Source of the DNA: Hygrocybe punicea
Lineage: Eukaryota; Basidiomycota; Agaricomycetes; Agaricales; Hygrophoraceae
Reading direction: 5' to 3'
DNA length: 64,000 nucleotides
Assembly: GCA_963556145.1 (NCBI GenBank)
Contig: OY744468.1
Location: forward strand, 4,030,001 to 4,094,000
The notes under the pieces are model-generated. The model did no database searches. It worked only from the letters and a program-made list of their open reading frames with translations, and was not told the origin of the DNA. The position numbers and the translations under genes are program-made. Of this stretch, positions 12,010-23,432 are shown one piece after another (the first letter of the stretch is position 1; the number at the start of each line of letters is the position of its first letter).

Positions 12010-15000
12010 ATGCCGCAGAACATCGAGAAACCCATCGCCAAACCGAAGGCTTCTGACGAGGAGAATCTTGGAATCCAAATCAGGTGCGCGCTAGTGCTAT
12101 GCCCACCAATTGCAGGCCTCTTATCGTCCTTCAGCTATCGCACTCTTTCCCTCCATCAAACAAAGCACGATTACGATGAGAACGTTCCATCCAAGGGCAA
12201 GATTGAACCCGCTGCTGCCATCCGTCAGATTGACGCTCACGTAATCCCGGTCAACGAGATCTTCACCCGCTTTTCAACATCGCCTACTCTGGGTCTCGAG
12301 ACGGCAGCTGTTCAGCGCTTAGCGAAGTTGGGAAAGAATGTCATCTCTCCTCCCCCGACTCAGTACTACAAGAAGGTTCTCAACTATATTTTCGGCGGGT
12401 TTAACTTCCTTATGTGGGTTGCGTTCATTGTCACCATTGTAAGTCCCTTGTCGATTAAAAAAATAGCGGTACCTAAAGCACTCGTTGCATAGCTTTCATA
12501 CAAACCTCTAGGGGAGCCGAATCCTTCCATTTTTAATCTGGGTGTAGCGGTGCTTCTAGTGCGCCGTTTCTTCATGTCATCTCCTTTGCAAATCTTGAAA
12601 GTTCCCCAATAGTTACTGGTCATTATCGTCTCCGCAACTTTCTACGCAGTCGTCGACTTTCATGCATCACGTATCATGAAGTCTATCAAGAACCTCATCG
12701 CCGAAGACGCTACGGTCATACGCGATGGTGAACAGCAGACCATCCCGGCTACAGACATTGTCACCGGCGACCTCGTAGTGCTTCAAATGGGCAACCGAGT
12801 CCCAGCGGATCTCAGAATCGTTCAGGCATCCAGCGACCTTAGGTTTGATCGCTCTCTCTTGACGGGAGAGAGGTAAGGGTATGTTCTTCTCGATGCCTTT
12901 GTCCCACTGACATGATATTAGTGATATGATTCCTGGTGTCATTGAATACACCTCTGATAATGCTCTGGAGACCCGCAACCTCGCGCTCAACTCAACATTC
13001 GTTGTCCAAGGTAATTGCGTCGGCGTTGTCTTCGCTATTGGGGACAAATCCGTCATGGGTCGAATCGTTGCGATGAGCGTAAGCTCCACCTCTACGTGTA
13101 GTGTTGACTCGTTTTCCACTAACTCAATATTCTCCACTTGAAAGGGGGAAAGCAAATTCAAGCTGACTACTGTTCAGAGGGAGGTTTGGTTCTTCACAAA
13201 AATCATTTCATGCGTTGCTCTGTCTCTATTCGCCCTCTCAATGATCGTTTGGGCAGCGTGGCTTCGGACTGCTTTCCCCGGGTTCGAGTCTGCCAGTACC
13301 GCTATCATCAACGCACTGGGCTGCCTGACAGCTTTTGTTCCTCAAGTGAGTCAGATTTTTGCCAACCTTTTAGCCTGCGACAAGAAATTATTTACAGGGT
13401 CTTCCCGTCTGCGTTGCCTTATCCCTAACTATCGTAGCCAAGCGTATGGCGAAACGCAACATTCTTGTGAAGAATCTTGCCACGATCGAGACTTTGGGCT
13501 GCACGTCTGTTTTATGCTCAGACAAGACCGGCACATTGACCATCGGGCAGATGGTGAGAAATACGTCGGTTGGCTTGTATTTTGATGAACTCATTCACCT
13601 TTATAGTCTGTCCAAAACGTTGCTTTCTTTGATACTCAATACACCATCGAGGACCTAGCGTCTGGGTCTGCTCCCCTGGCGCTCAAAGCCATACACACGA
13701 TTGCTCGCCTCTGCAACGAAGCCAAATTTGACGACACAGGTGTCTCACTCCCACTGGAGGAGCGTACAGTCAAGGGAAATGCAACTGACGTTGCCGTACT
13801 TCGCTTTGCCGAGTCTCTTTCAATCGGAGTCAAAAGCGATACTCTCGTAGCCTCTCAAGTCAAGCTCTTCGAAATCCCGTTCAACCCCAGGAACAAGTGG
13901 ATGCTTACCGTCATTCGCGATAAGGATCTGGACGACGTCGATCCTTGGATGCTCGTTAAAGGCGCCCCCGATGTTCTTTTCCCCAATTGTGCAAGCGTTC
14001 TTAAAGCTGATGGCACCGTGGTTCCCATCAATACTGCTGTCCAAATACAACTTAATAGCCTTCAGGCTGATTGGAGTAGCCAAGGCCAGCGTGTTCTGGC
14101 GTTGTGCAAAAGGGTGCTTCCTGCGGTCAAGATTGACACAGCCACTATGTCAGCGAACGATCTGGAGGAATTGATGTACTCCGAGTTACACGGCCTGACC
14201 TTGGTGGGGCTCATTGGTATTCGTGACCCGCCCAGGTATGACGTGAAGGACGCTATCACGGTCATCAGAAGGGCAGGTATCAGAGTCTTCATGGTGACAG
14301 GCGACTTCAAGTTGACCGCAGTTGCAATCGCGAGACAGGTTAGATGAAATCTTAGCAAAGTTAATCTGATTTGTTGATGTAGTATTGCGCCAGGTCGATC
14401 TCGTCACTCAAGAGAAGATCGACACTGCCTTCGACATGCGGAACTCAGATACCGCTCAGGCGTTCGTCAAAGCTAAACCTTCCAGTATCAAACTCTCGGA
14501 CGACGATCCTATCCGAGCACTTGTCCTTACCGGAGAAGACATCGAGAAACTTACCTCTGATGACTGGGATATGGTTGTTGGGAACTACACTGAAATAGTG
14601 TTTGCACGTACCACGCCAGAGCAAAAGTTAACGATTGTGGAACAAATCAAGGCTCGGGGTGATAATACCGTCGCCGTAACAGGCGATGGAGTTAACGATG
14701 CCCCCGCGTTGAAGGCAAGCGATGTTGGTGTGGCGATGGGATCCGGGAGTGATGTTGCCAAAGAGGCTGGTAAGGCGACGGTCAACTCGAGGAGCCATGA
14801 TTAATTGATTGGATTTTCAACTTCAGCTGCTGTCATCTTGCTCAACAACGACTTATCGTCGATTCCCGTTGCTGTGGAGATGGGCCGTTTGGTTTTTGAC
14901 AATCTGAAGAAGGTCATCCTGTACTTGATGCCGGTATGTTAATATTTCTGATGCCTCTGAAGTTTATGAGAAGATTGATTTGGCTTAGGCTGGCACGTAT

Positions 15001-15939
15001 ACGGAATTCATGACCGTATTTGCGAATGTCTTTCTCGGGATGCAACTAGCACTCAGCTCGTATCTCCAAGTGTGTTTCTCCATCACCAATGATGTGGTCA
15101 TGTCCGTGTCGTTAATGTATGAGAAACCTGAATCTGGTAAGTGATAGTCCCACCTCTCACTCACGGCCGTTCTCGTGTTCATATTACTGCTTGGTAGACC
15201 TCATGTTGCGCAAACCACGTAACGCACGAACCGATCGCTTAACAGACTGGAGATTCTTCATCCAGATATACCTCGTACGTTTGCCATGTTGTCATTTGTA
15301 ACCGATTCTGCTCTCACTCCTTTTCACACCTGATCAGTTTATAGGCCTTATGATGTGGCCTTGCGCAATGAGCATGTGGTTCCTCTACATGAGCCAGCAG
15401 CACCTTGGGTTTTACGATGTTATTCTGGTTTACAATAAATGGGCCGACGGTTATAAGGGTTATTCTATCGACCAGTTGAATCATTTCGTGGCAGTTGGCC
15501 AATGCATATAGTACGACCCTCGCTCTCACCCTCATGACGATAGCTCATGTTTTCCAAGTTACGTCACAATCGTCTTGATGCAATATGGCGGGTTACTGGC
15601 CGTGCGCAACCGACGCGTATCCATTTTGCAGTCAAACCCGCTGTGGGGTCCACGTCGAAACCTGGCCGTGCCGCTGGGAATGGCTGCCACTCTATTGATA
15701 GCCGTTGCCAACTTGTACGGACCTGGGCTGCAACATGTGTTTGGGACTACTCCTATTCCGGGGATGTTCTGGGCTCTGCCGTTCACCTTTGCATTGGGAA
15801 TCCTCTGCGTAGACGAGGTGAGGAAGTTGATTGTTCGGCAATATCCAAAGGTGAGCGTGGAAATGACCTTCACGTTGTACCGTCTTTTCAACCGCTGCTT
15901 CTGTAACAACAGTCGTTTGTTGCGAGGATCGCTTGGTAG
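12010..15939 (+). CDS. P-type cation ATPase, IIC-like (Na+/K+-ATPase alpha type)
   Basis: Fifteen exons join to 3150 bases (1049 residues). The exons are 12010-12083, 12135-12438, 12493-12558, 12613-12872, 12922-13078, 13145-13345, 13398-13553, 13607-14338, 14394-14769, 14827-14933, 14989-15136, 15198-15274, 15338-15510, 15559-15850 and 15913-15939. The TGES actuator loop is split by an intron at 12873. The phosphorylation site CSDKTGTLT places its Asp near residue 396. KGAPD, the DPPR hinge and [12 protein letters not shown] follow, then six C-terminal membrane segments. The M4 motif reads [11 protein letters not shown]. This Gln-containing form and the overall layout resemble IIC-type pumps rather than the fungal ENA (IID) pumps. 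It is expected to move Na+ and/or K+ across the plasma membrane or an endomembrane; the ion is inferred. No beta-subunit gene is nearby. Confidence 0.88.
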
Positions 15940-16001
15940 CGTCTCATTTACCATGTAATTTTGAAATTTTGTACTACGCAGTGTCTTCCAAATCAATGAT
16001 A

Positions 16002-16959
16002 TCATGTCCAGTGGCTACGATAGCCCAAAGCGTACCCAGCGCTCTTCCCACCCAAGGACGGATCAGGCCACCAGAACGTGGGCTGCATCCTTTCTTTCAG
16101 CATTCGCCCATGTCTCTTTCGTTTTCGTTTCACGCGATGGCGACCATTAGAGTTAGATGGTGAAGGTTCGTAGGGCAGGCATAGACCTCTCGCTTTGTGA
16201 TTGTAAGATGGAACAGGACATGAATTGAGTTGAAGGGAAGATATTGATGGAATGTGTTGTAACGGAGGGGTTAACAATATTGGCGGCGCTGGCGTCGGGA
16301 ATTCGTAAAGCTCTGGTAGTATAAATTTTGCTGTCATTTGAGGCAGATTTCGTCCAGACTAAGAGAGGCAAAGCCGGAGGTAAATGGGTAAATGTATGAA
16401 ACCTACCAACTGCACTTACCAAATGAGGACCCTCTGACTCCTTCAAGACCCACTCTAGATCGACCGCAATTGATTTAGCCCGTGTCATCCGTTCCTCAGC
16501 TTCAGCTTCGTTGTCCTCACATGCTGGCTCTCGAATTCTGCAAAGGACATGTTACAAAATCCGACATAAAACCCGTGGTACAAGTACTAACTTGCTCTGA
16601 GGCGGAGGTTTAGGCAATAAGGAGATGGCGTTCGGAGGAAGGGCGTTGGAGACCAGGCGAAAAGCTAAGTTGAAGGCCACACAGCATGAGCATACGAGAA
16701 AGCAAGCGCAGATGGAACACCAACGAAAATGATCAGTTTCACCCTCTTTCCCTGTCTTCCTCCGTTTCTTCCTGGGTTTCACCGCCGGGAGGTTAAAGTC
16801 ACCGAGAGATCCGCGAACCAACTCTTGTAACCTCCGGATCATTGCGATATGACCACCTATTGCCTCGTCGTCGCCGCCATCAAAGCAGAAGACTTGAGCG
16901 CGAGTCGTGCATTTTGTAGGATGAACCAGGGAATGTGGATTGCGGAAGCGTGGGATCAT
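16002..16959 (-). CDS. Unknown basidiomycete protein
   Basis: Exons 16959-16592, 16537-16420 and 16358-16002 join to 843 bases (280 residues). I recognise no domain. Visible features are a basic patch KPRKKRRKTGK near residue 65, a proline stretch SLLPKPPPQSK, an acidic/Glu helix ACEDNEAEAEERM and a basic run RHRVKRKRKRH near the end. The C-terminus reads PDPSLGGKSAGYALGY. A 60-base stretch (16724-16665) with GTTGGT...CTTAG ends encodes an unusual Cys-rich hydrophobic segment. It may be an in-frame intron, giving 260 residues. The start codon lies only 22 bases from that of the divergent gene at 16982, so they probably share a promoter. Two basic clusters suggest a nuclear or nucleolar protein, which is only an inference. 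Confidence 0.65.
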
Positions 16960-16981
16960 ATCTTTGAAAGAAGATGTTGTT

Positions 16982-18177
16982 ATGGCTTATTTACCAACAA
17001 AATTCATGCCCACCAAAGCCGAAGACAGGAAGAAAGCAAAGCAAAGCAAAACGCGGGTCGAGGTGTCTGCTCAGGGAATTACTTCCAAGCCGCTCTCAAC
17101 ACTGACAACGACCAATAGCAAGTCAAAAAATGACAAGAGGGTGAAAGTTTTGAGGCCCGATCAAGGAAAGGAGGGGAGGAAAAGAGCTGGAGAAGATCTT
17201 CCAGAGAACACTACGACGAAGCAGAAACTACGCAAACCTACCCCTAAAGTACCTTCACCTTCACCTTCACCTTCACCACCCCTGGAAGGCGAGGACGAGG
17301 ACAACGCATTCCAGAATGATAGCTCCAACCATCACGAGAATAGTCATTTACACGGGTTTTCAACCGACGAGGACGATTCTTCCGATGAAGACGACGGTAT
17401 TCCGGATGAAGACCCTCCTGCAATCGACCTGACGAAGCTTCCTACAATCTCCAAAGACGACGCCGTCGTCAAGCAAAGGCTTGAAAACGCCAAACGCCAA
17501 CCCGTAGGCTTTTCCGCACAAACTCCATATTTGAATGCTCTTTTTAACGTCATCCCAGTCCAACCACCGCGGCGTTTTGTATCTTAGCCATATCCCACAC
17601 GGTTTCTATGAGGATCAACTGAAATCGTATTTCTCGCAATTCGGAGATGTCACTCGCCTTCGTCTCTCCCGTAATAAAAAGGTGCGTTCTTTCGGGCTCA
17701 GATATTCGTCCAACTTGCGAAATACATGTGGCATATTTTTCTGAATCAATGGCATCCAGACTGGCCGTTCAAAGCATTATGCCTTTATCGAATTCGACTC
17801 CTCCTCAGTTGCGCAGATCGTCGCAGAGACAATGGACAACTACTTGCTCGTGGGTCATATCCTACAGTGCAGGGTAATACCCAAGGAAAAAGTGCACCCT
17901 GAATTGTGGATTGGCGCAAACCACAAGTGGCGAGTCGTTCCTCACGTTCGTATAGCCCGTATTAAGCACAATAAGGTTTGTGATTCTTGTTTTACCTCGT
18001 CGAGCTGGGAAAACTTATCCTATTCAGCCACGGACTGAATTGGAAAGGAGGAGATCGGAGAAAAGATTGATGAGGCGCCAAAACGACCGGAAGCGGAAGT
18101 TGGCGGACGTTGGGATTATATACGATTTTGAAGACGTGGCCTATGCAGCCCATGCAGATTACAAAACCTCAACCTGA
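16982..18177 (+). CDS. NOP15: Nop15/NIFK-like nucleolar RRM protein
   Basis: Exons 16982-17503, 17559-17681, 17760-17975 and 18028-18177 join to 1011 bases (336 residues). The N-terminal 170 residues are Lys-rich then acidic and serine-rich, with a (SP)n stretch near residue 90. A single RRM follows: [15 protein letters not shown] (RNP2 region), then [13 protein letters not shown] (RNP1). The post-RRM segment [12 protein letters not shown] is typical of this family, and a basic helix [13 protein letters not shown] ends the protein. In yeast Nop15 acts in 60S pre-ribosome maturation (ITS2 processing), and animal NIFK is its relative. Assignment to the family is confident; the precise role is by homology. 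It is divergent from the unknown gene at 16002-16959. Confidence 0.85.
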
Positions 18178-18441
18178 GTGGGTTTTCTTCGCAGAAAAGA
18201 GAACGCAAGGGCAAGAATATAAATTAAATTGTGGAACATAATTGGTCTTCCTCAATGCATATGATAGGGACAGCGAAAGAGGTACATGTTCGTGCAATCG
18301 TGATACAACGTTTGAAGCTCACGTAAAAAAATCCCATTGCTCAACCCACAATCACGCCGTCGTGTACTTCCACGCGTCCAGCGACACCTGAAATAAAAGA
18401 ATTGCGGTCAAGACAAAGCTGAGACTGAGGAATATAATAGA

Positions 18442-20561
18442 TCATTCACCCTTGAGGAAGCCTTCTTGTTTTTCGTTCGAGAGCTCTTCGAGAGAATATC
18501 CTTTAGTCTCGGGTAAGAGAAGAGTCGAAAAAATTCCAGTCAACATGAAGAAGGCGAAAAGTTCCAAACTAAAAAGGATGAGGTCAGAGGGAAATGCTGA
18601 CAGGGACAAAAAAAGTGAAATAGAAACGTACATATGCTTGATGAACTTCCCAGTTCCACCAATGTTGACGAGACGGGCGAACCCGACTTGTGCAATGATG
18701 GCCCCGAGTTTGCCGCTTGCAGCGGAAATACCGTGGCCGGTGGAGCGATAACGTGTAGGGAAGACTTCACCAGGAATGATGAAAGTGGTGGTGTTGGGAC
18801 CAAAGTTCTGGAAGAAGTTGGTGATGCAATAGAGGAACACGAAGACCTTTGTCGCAGACGGAGTAGCGGTCAGCTTATCATAAGCGAAGCCTATTTGTGA
18901 ACATGGAGTAAGGATAACGTAACTTAAACCAGTTACGATACCAACGAACGTACCCATGATGATGAAAAGAATGGTCAACAATATGAATCCCATAAGTTGG
19001 ATGGGTCTCCTTCCCCACGAGTCAACAAACAGGAAGGTAACCCAATATCCGGGGATGAGGCCAGCAGCGGAGAGGATCAAGTTTCCGACACAGATATGCT
19101 TCAAGTTTAAGAAAACACCCGGACCAGTGTTGGGAGTCTTGCCACCAAAACCAATAGCTTGCAAGATAATACTCGAGTTGAGCCCGAGCCCGTAGTAAGC
19201 AATCTTTTCACCATCAAGTCAGAATTATGTTTAAACAAAATTGGCAACATCACTCACATCCAGGGCGAACCAAGAGTACGCACAACCGAAAAGAACCTTG
19301 AAGTTCTCCCACTTGGAGAAGTAGTTGGCGAAATCCTTTCGGGAAGCCTTGGGAGCCTGAACACGTTGGATGACAGCGTCAGGATCAACGTAGGAGGTTC
19401 CTTGGGTTAAGACATTGCCAATATCATGGGAGGCCTGGTGAACGTTACGCTCGATATCCATAGTGAAACGTGGGGTCTCAGGGATGGTCAAGCGGAAGTA
19501 GAGTGCCAAAACACCGGGTAGACAACCGATTCCGATGAGAAGACGCCAACAATAGTCGACATGATTGAGATCAGTGTATTGATCGCTGGAGATACCCTTC
19601 TTATAAGCCGCCACGATGATGAGGGCGACGAGGGCGGCAACTTAGAGAGTGAAGCAGATCAGAACCATTTTGTCCACAGTAAGATGACAGGGATGAACGA
19701 ACAAAAGTTGCCCCAACCCTGGAAGGCAAATACGGCAGTCATCATGCGACCACGGATCCGGGTAGCAGCGAATTCAGAAGATATGACAGCACTGAGCGGA
19801 TAATCACCACCGATACCGATACCCATCTTTGATATAAAAGATGGATTAGGGACGAATTGAAGATAGACGATGGGGAACAACGAACCAGGAAGCGCCATAC
19901 AACAAGAACACCAATGATACTGACCGCATGTCCATTACCAGACATGGCTTGACCGAAAGTTGCGATGATGATGATGATCAACTCGACACCGTCTGTGAGA
20001 AGCCGATAAATGAATATCGATTATCGATGAACTCAATGACCTGGGACACTCACACATGCGCTTGCGACCGACGACATCAGCCAACCAACCGAAAAGAAGC
20101 TGACCAACCAAAGTTCCAACGGGAGTAGCAACCTTTATTCCAAGCTCCTGATTCGTATTGAGTTTCTGGCCTGGACAAGTGATGAATTATCAGCCGAGTG
20201 AGAAAAGGGATGGGGTGAAAGGTAGTACCTTGGCCATAGACATAGCCCAACATCGTTGAGGCGATGTTGATGGCGAAAATGTCATAGCTGCCAGGGTTGT
20301 GAGTGTGAAGTCGAGGAGGACATTGCAGGACTCACGAGTCGGTGAAGAAACCAGTGCCGGCCACGAGGCAAACTTTGACGTGGAACCATCTGGAGAGGAG
20401 TTATTGCTACGGGAGGAAAGCGAGAGGATTATTGGAACGTACGAGAAAGAGGCATTGTCGATTTCAGCAAGAGCCGCGCGACGACGCTCATCGAGGGCGT
20501 GCACGGTTGCCCTCTTCTCGGGAAGAGAATCGTCGCGTGAATTCTTTTCGTTATCTGCCAT
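18442..20561 (-). CDS. PHO84: Pho84-like H+/phosphate symporter (major facilitator superfamily)
   Basis: About eleven exons run from the ATG at 20561 ([11 protein letters not shown]) to the stop at 18442. Membrane segments alternate through the length in the 12-helix MFS pattern. The signature [20 protein letters not shown] (helix 4 and the loop after it) is diagnostic of the phosphate:H+ symporter family, as are [12 protein letters not shown] after helix 2, [13 protein letters not shown] in the central loop, [14 protein letters not shown] and the C-terminal [12 protein letters not shown]. It should import inorganic phosphate at the plasma membrane. The first intron starts at GTACGT after NASFS, and the exon joins around 19900 and 20000 remove short introns ending in AAG and CAG. 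A CACGTT element lies upstream near 20670. The exact exon ends between 18540 and 18650 were not all verified. Confidence 0.88.
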
Positions 20562-21303
20562 TTGAACGAAGATGGCCGACTGAGGAAGAGGAGGGAGTCG
20601 CTTGACCACGAATCGGGAAAGGCAGACAACCTTTTATAACGGGGGCGTTGAAGCGGGCACTGTGCCTTGCACGTTTGTGGACGCGGCGTCCAATCAACAT
20701 CTTTGATGGGACGCTGGCAGGCCAAGGAGGTACAGCCTCCCACACCAGCAGTTACGATCCACAGTTCTGAAAACAAATAATACGGGTCAGCGAGTCGCAT
20801 TTGTTCATTTGACCTGGTTTTTTACTCAGGCAGAGGCAACAGCGCATATAGTCGTCAACGTCGACGTTGACCGTTTGAGCCTCGGTGCTAACCGGGTAAA
20901 TTGGGATAAATTTGGTCCACATGATTGAGAAATCTTCGGATGCCGCTCTCCGGGCAGATAGATCATCGGGGGATATGTTGAACAGTCAATTCTTGACTGT
21001 TCAACATTAGACTCATCGTTCAACCGGTAGGGACATCAAGAACTACAGGGCGTGGACGGGACTATCCACCCGACGTTCTGCCCGACATTCAGTACTGCAG
21101 TAAACTAGGACACCAAGAATTGACCAATCCAGACGAAATTTGCAGCAAATCAATTGCTAGATATGTTTCGATTCCATTTCCGGAAATCGCCATTCTGAGT
21201 CACGAACAGCAAGTATCCGGCAAAGTCCGACAACGTTGCGCTTCATCGTCCATCAGCCTCATCTCTCTCTAGTTGTCGACGTCGTCGAACATCAGTAATC
21301 GTC
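20562..21303. promoter_or_regulatory. Intergenic region between PHO84-like and eIF1A genes
   Basis: This is the divergent upstream region of both genes. It contains CACGTT near 20671, which matches the weaker Pho4-type E-box known from yeast phosphate genes. It also holds a perfect 15-base inverted repeat at 20975-21007. I see no coding exons and no tRNA. Confidence 0.45.
20975..21007. repeat. Perfect 15-base inverted repeat (hairpin) with 3-base loop
   Basis: The arm ATGTTGAACAGTCAA (20975-20989) is followed by a TTC loop (20990-20992) and its exact reverse complement (20993-21007). The match stops at the next base pair. The function is unknown. It lies between divergent genes, about 300 bases before the eIF1A start. 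Confidence 0.85.
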
Positions 21304-21957
21304 ATGCCAAAGGTACGCTTCCCAATCATCCCCTCACACACATCCACCGACCCTCAAACCCACGACTATCTAGAATAAAGGCAAGGTGCGAGCGATGGCC
21401 TGCACCTCCGATATCTGCTCATCCCCTCATCGTGTCGCAATAGGGAGGTAAAAATCGGAGACGTGGAAAGAACGAAAACGACGACGACAAGCGAGAGCTG
21501 GTTTTCAGAGAAGACGGACAAGAATATGCCCAAGTCACAAAGATGCTTGGAAACGGTCGCCTCGAAGCCCAATGCTTTGATGGCGAGAAGAGACTAGCGC
21601 ATATCAGAGGGAAAATGCGTAAAAAGGTATGCAATAACAAATCACATTTCGTCTCTCACCCGGCATCTAGGTCTGGATCAATCAAGGCGACATCGTCTTG
21701 CTCTCTCTCCGGGATTTCCAGGATGATAAAGCCGACGTCATCGTCAAGTATACCGCTGATGAAGCACGGAACTGTAGGTCTCCCGATTTTCAAAACCAAA
21801 AAGTCTCCTTGGTAACATATTCAAACGTTTAGTGAAAGCATACGGGGAGCTCCCTGAGAACGCCAAGATTAACGAGACAGACACATTCGGCGAAGAAGAT
21901 GGCGAGTGCACGTTCGAGTTTGGAGACGAAGGCGAGGTGGACATCGACGATATCTAG
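21304..21957 (+). CDS. TIF11: Translation initiation factor eIF1A
   Basis: Exons 21304-21312, 21374-21385, 21444-21626, 21671-21773 and 21833-21957 join to 432 bases (143 residues), the normal length for eIF1A. The N-terminus reads [16 protein letters not shown], the conserved basic tail. The OB fold follows: [50 protein letters not shown] and ADVIVKY. The acidic C-terminal tail ends EVDIDDI. The factor binds the 40S A site, promotes scanning and sets start-site accuracy. The second exon is a 12-base microexon coding NKGK, and the first exon codes only three residues, so this gene is easily mispredicted. Identification is secure. Confidence 0.95.
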
Positions 21958-22579
21958 ACCCGAATATCTCCCTTTTTACAAATTTGGTTTCACTTCTTTT
22001 TTTTTTCTTTTCGTTTGATTCATACCTGCACACGTTTACACACCTGTAGCTGTATCAACGAGCATTCCCGGTCTTCATCGATTCATCTCCGAATTGTACC
22101 GAACGTTGACATTGACCTTTCCCTTGTTACAAATTTACAAAATCATATACGAGATCGATGCCTGACAGACAGGCCTGACAGCCTGACAGATCATACGAGA
22201 TATCTGTCAGTTCCACATGTCAAGCAGACAAACGAATCTCGCATGATATATTAATGTCGTGGTAGTGCCTTGCTATGAACGGCAGCATGTGCCATGGCCA
22301 TGTCCATCGTTAGTCTAGGAACTTTGTAGTAAAAAAGTCGGTTCTGAAACGTTCGTGGAGCATCAGCGGTCCACCGCATGCTCAAGCGCTCAAGTCTTCC
22401 TGTGGCAGTGGTGGCGGAATCAAGATGCCGAGATGTGGAGACAAAGTTTAGTCCAGGTCCTGGGCTTCTTCGAGGGCGCCAATCTGTTGGGTAATGACTA
22501 TTGCCCCCTCGAGCTAACCGTGGATAGCTTAGCTACAATTCATTCGATCCCTCCAGTGTAGGTTATCGGATCTTTTTGC
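21958..22579. other. Intergenic region with CTGACAG repeats and hairpin
   Basis: These are the convergent 3' flanks of eIF1A and the ankyrin gene. At 22161-22191 the heptamer CTGACAG recurs three times. The last copy forms a nine-base perfect stem, CTGACAGAT (22183-22191) with ATCTGTCAG (22202-22210). A 24-base T-rich run follows the eIF1A stop near 21995. No gene is supported. Confidence 0.5.
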
Positions 22580-23432
22580 TCATCCCGAGCGAGTAAACCT
22601 GGCCGGGTACAAGAAATGGTGATTGATCATATGAACGGTTTGCATGTCAGGTACACACCCCTTCTCCGTCAAGAGATACTCCACGATCTCTCGAGCATCA
22701 CATTGCACCGCTTCTTTCAGCATGTCCGAGGTGACCTCCACCCGATCCTGTAGCCTCCGCCTTTTCATCCGTCTCTCATCATCGTTCCGTTCGATGAGCG
22801 TCTTTACTAACGCAAGATCTTTTCGGCGGATCGCCATCATCACTGCCAGACCGTTTTTTCGACTCGGAGAGGCACCATGCTTCAACAGGAACCGCACTAG
22901 CGGCCGAAACCCGGCATAGACCGCCCTCGTCAACGCGTACCCTTCGTGCGAATTTGGATCTGGGACCACTCCGGGAATGCTGTAGAGATGCTCGAGGAAA
23001 GGCAATGGATGATCGGATTCATTCCAATCTGGTGTTCCGCCCGTCCTCGGCCGGGGTGTGAGCGTTCGAAAGAGTCGTCGTGCGAGTTCTGGTTCAACGT
23101 CAGCCGCAGGCAATAGCCAATCCAACTTGCGATAAAGTGCGTCCAGGACTTGAGTCGAACAAAGCGGATACCGCAGGGCTCTGGTGAGAATAATCATCTT
23201 TCCAGGATATGCTTGTTCGGCCGCAATAGTTCTTGCTAAGATATATTCTGCACAAAACGACACCGGGGCCGACTTGAAGACGTGATAAAGATGCTTGGAT
23301 GCGTGCGGAAGATGTGGAGAGAGTACGAAAAGTTGTACTTGGTAAACCAGCTACAGTGCTCAATTTCAGAAGGCTGCAGTGAGATGACTTAGAATTCATG
23401 TGTACCTCCACTGGTAAGTTTTCCAGTCCCAT
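22580..23432 (-). CDS. Ankyrin-type protein with N-terminal F-box-like motif
   Basis: Exons 23432-23406 and 23350-22580 join to 798 bases (265 residues). An in-frame ATG at 23465 would add 11 residues. I chose 23432 because the family usually begins MxLENLPxE. The start, MGLENLPVELVYQVQLF, resembles an F-box-like helix (LP.EL...I). The rest shows helical repeats of ankyrin character, for example GYALTRAVYAGFRPLVRFLLKHGASP, GLAVMMAIRRKDLALVKTLI and AREIVEYLLTEKGCVP. The middle carries a basic run RRMKRRRLQDR. Such proteins are common in mushroom genomes and have no assigned function. A ubiquitin-ligase adaptor role is possible but unproven here. Confidence 0.7.

Noticed and set aside
13280..13300. 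GGGTTCGAGTC-like tRNA arm
   Set aside because: It lies inside an ATPase exon with intact coding, and there is no acceptor stem or other tRNA arm around it.
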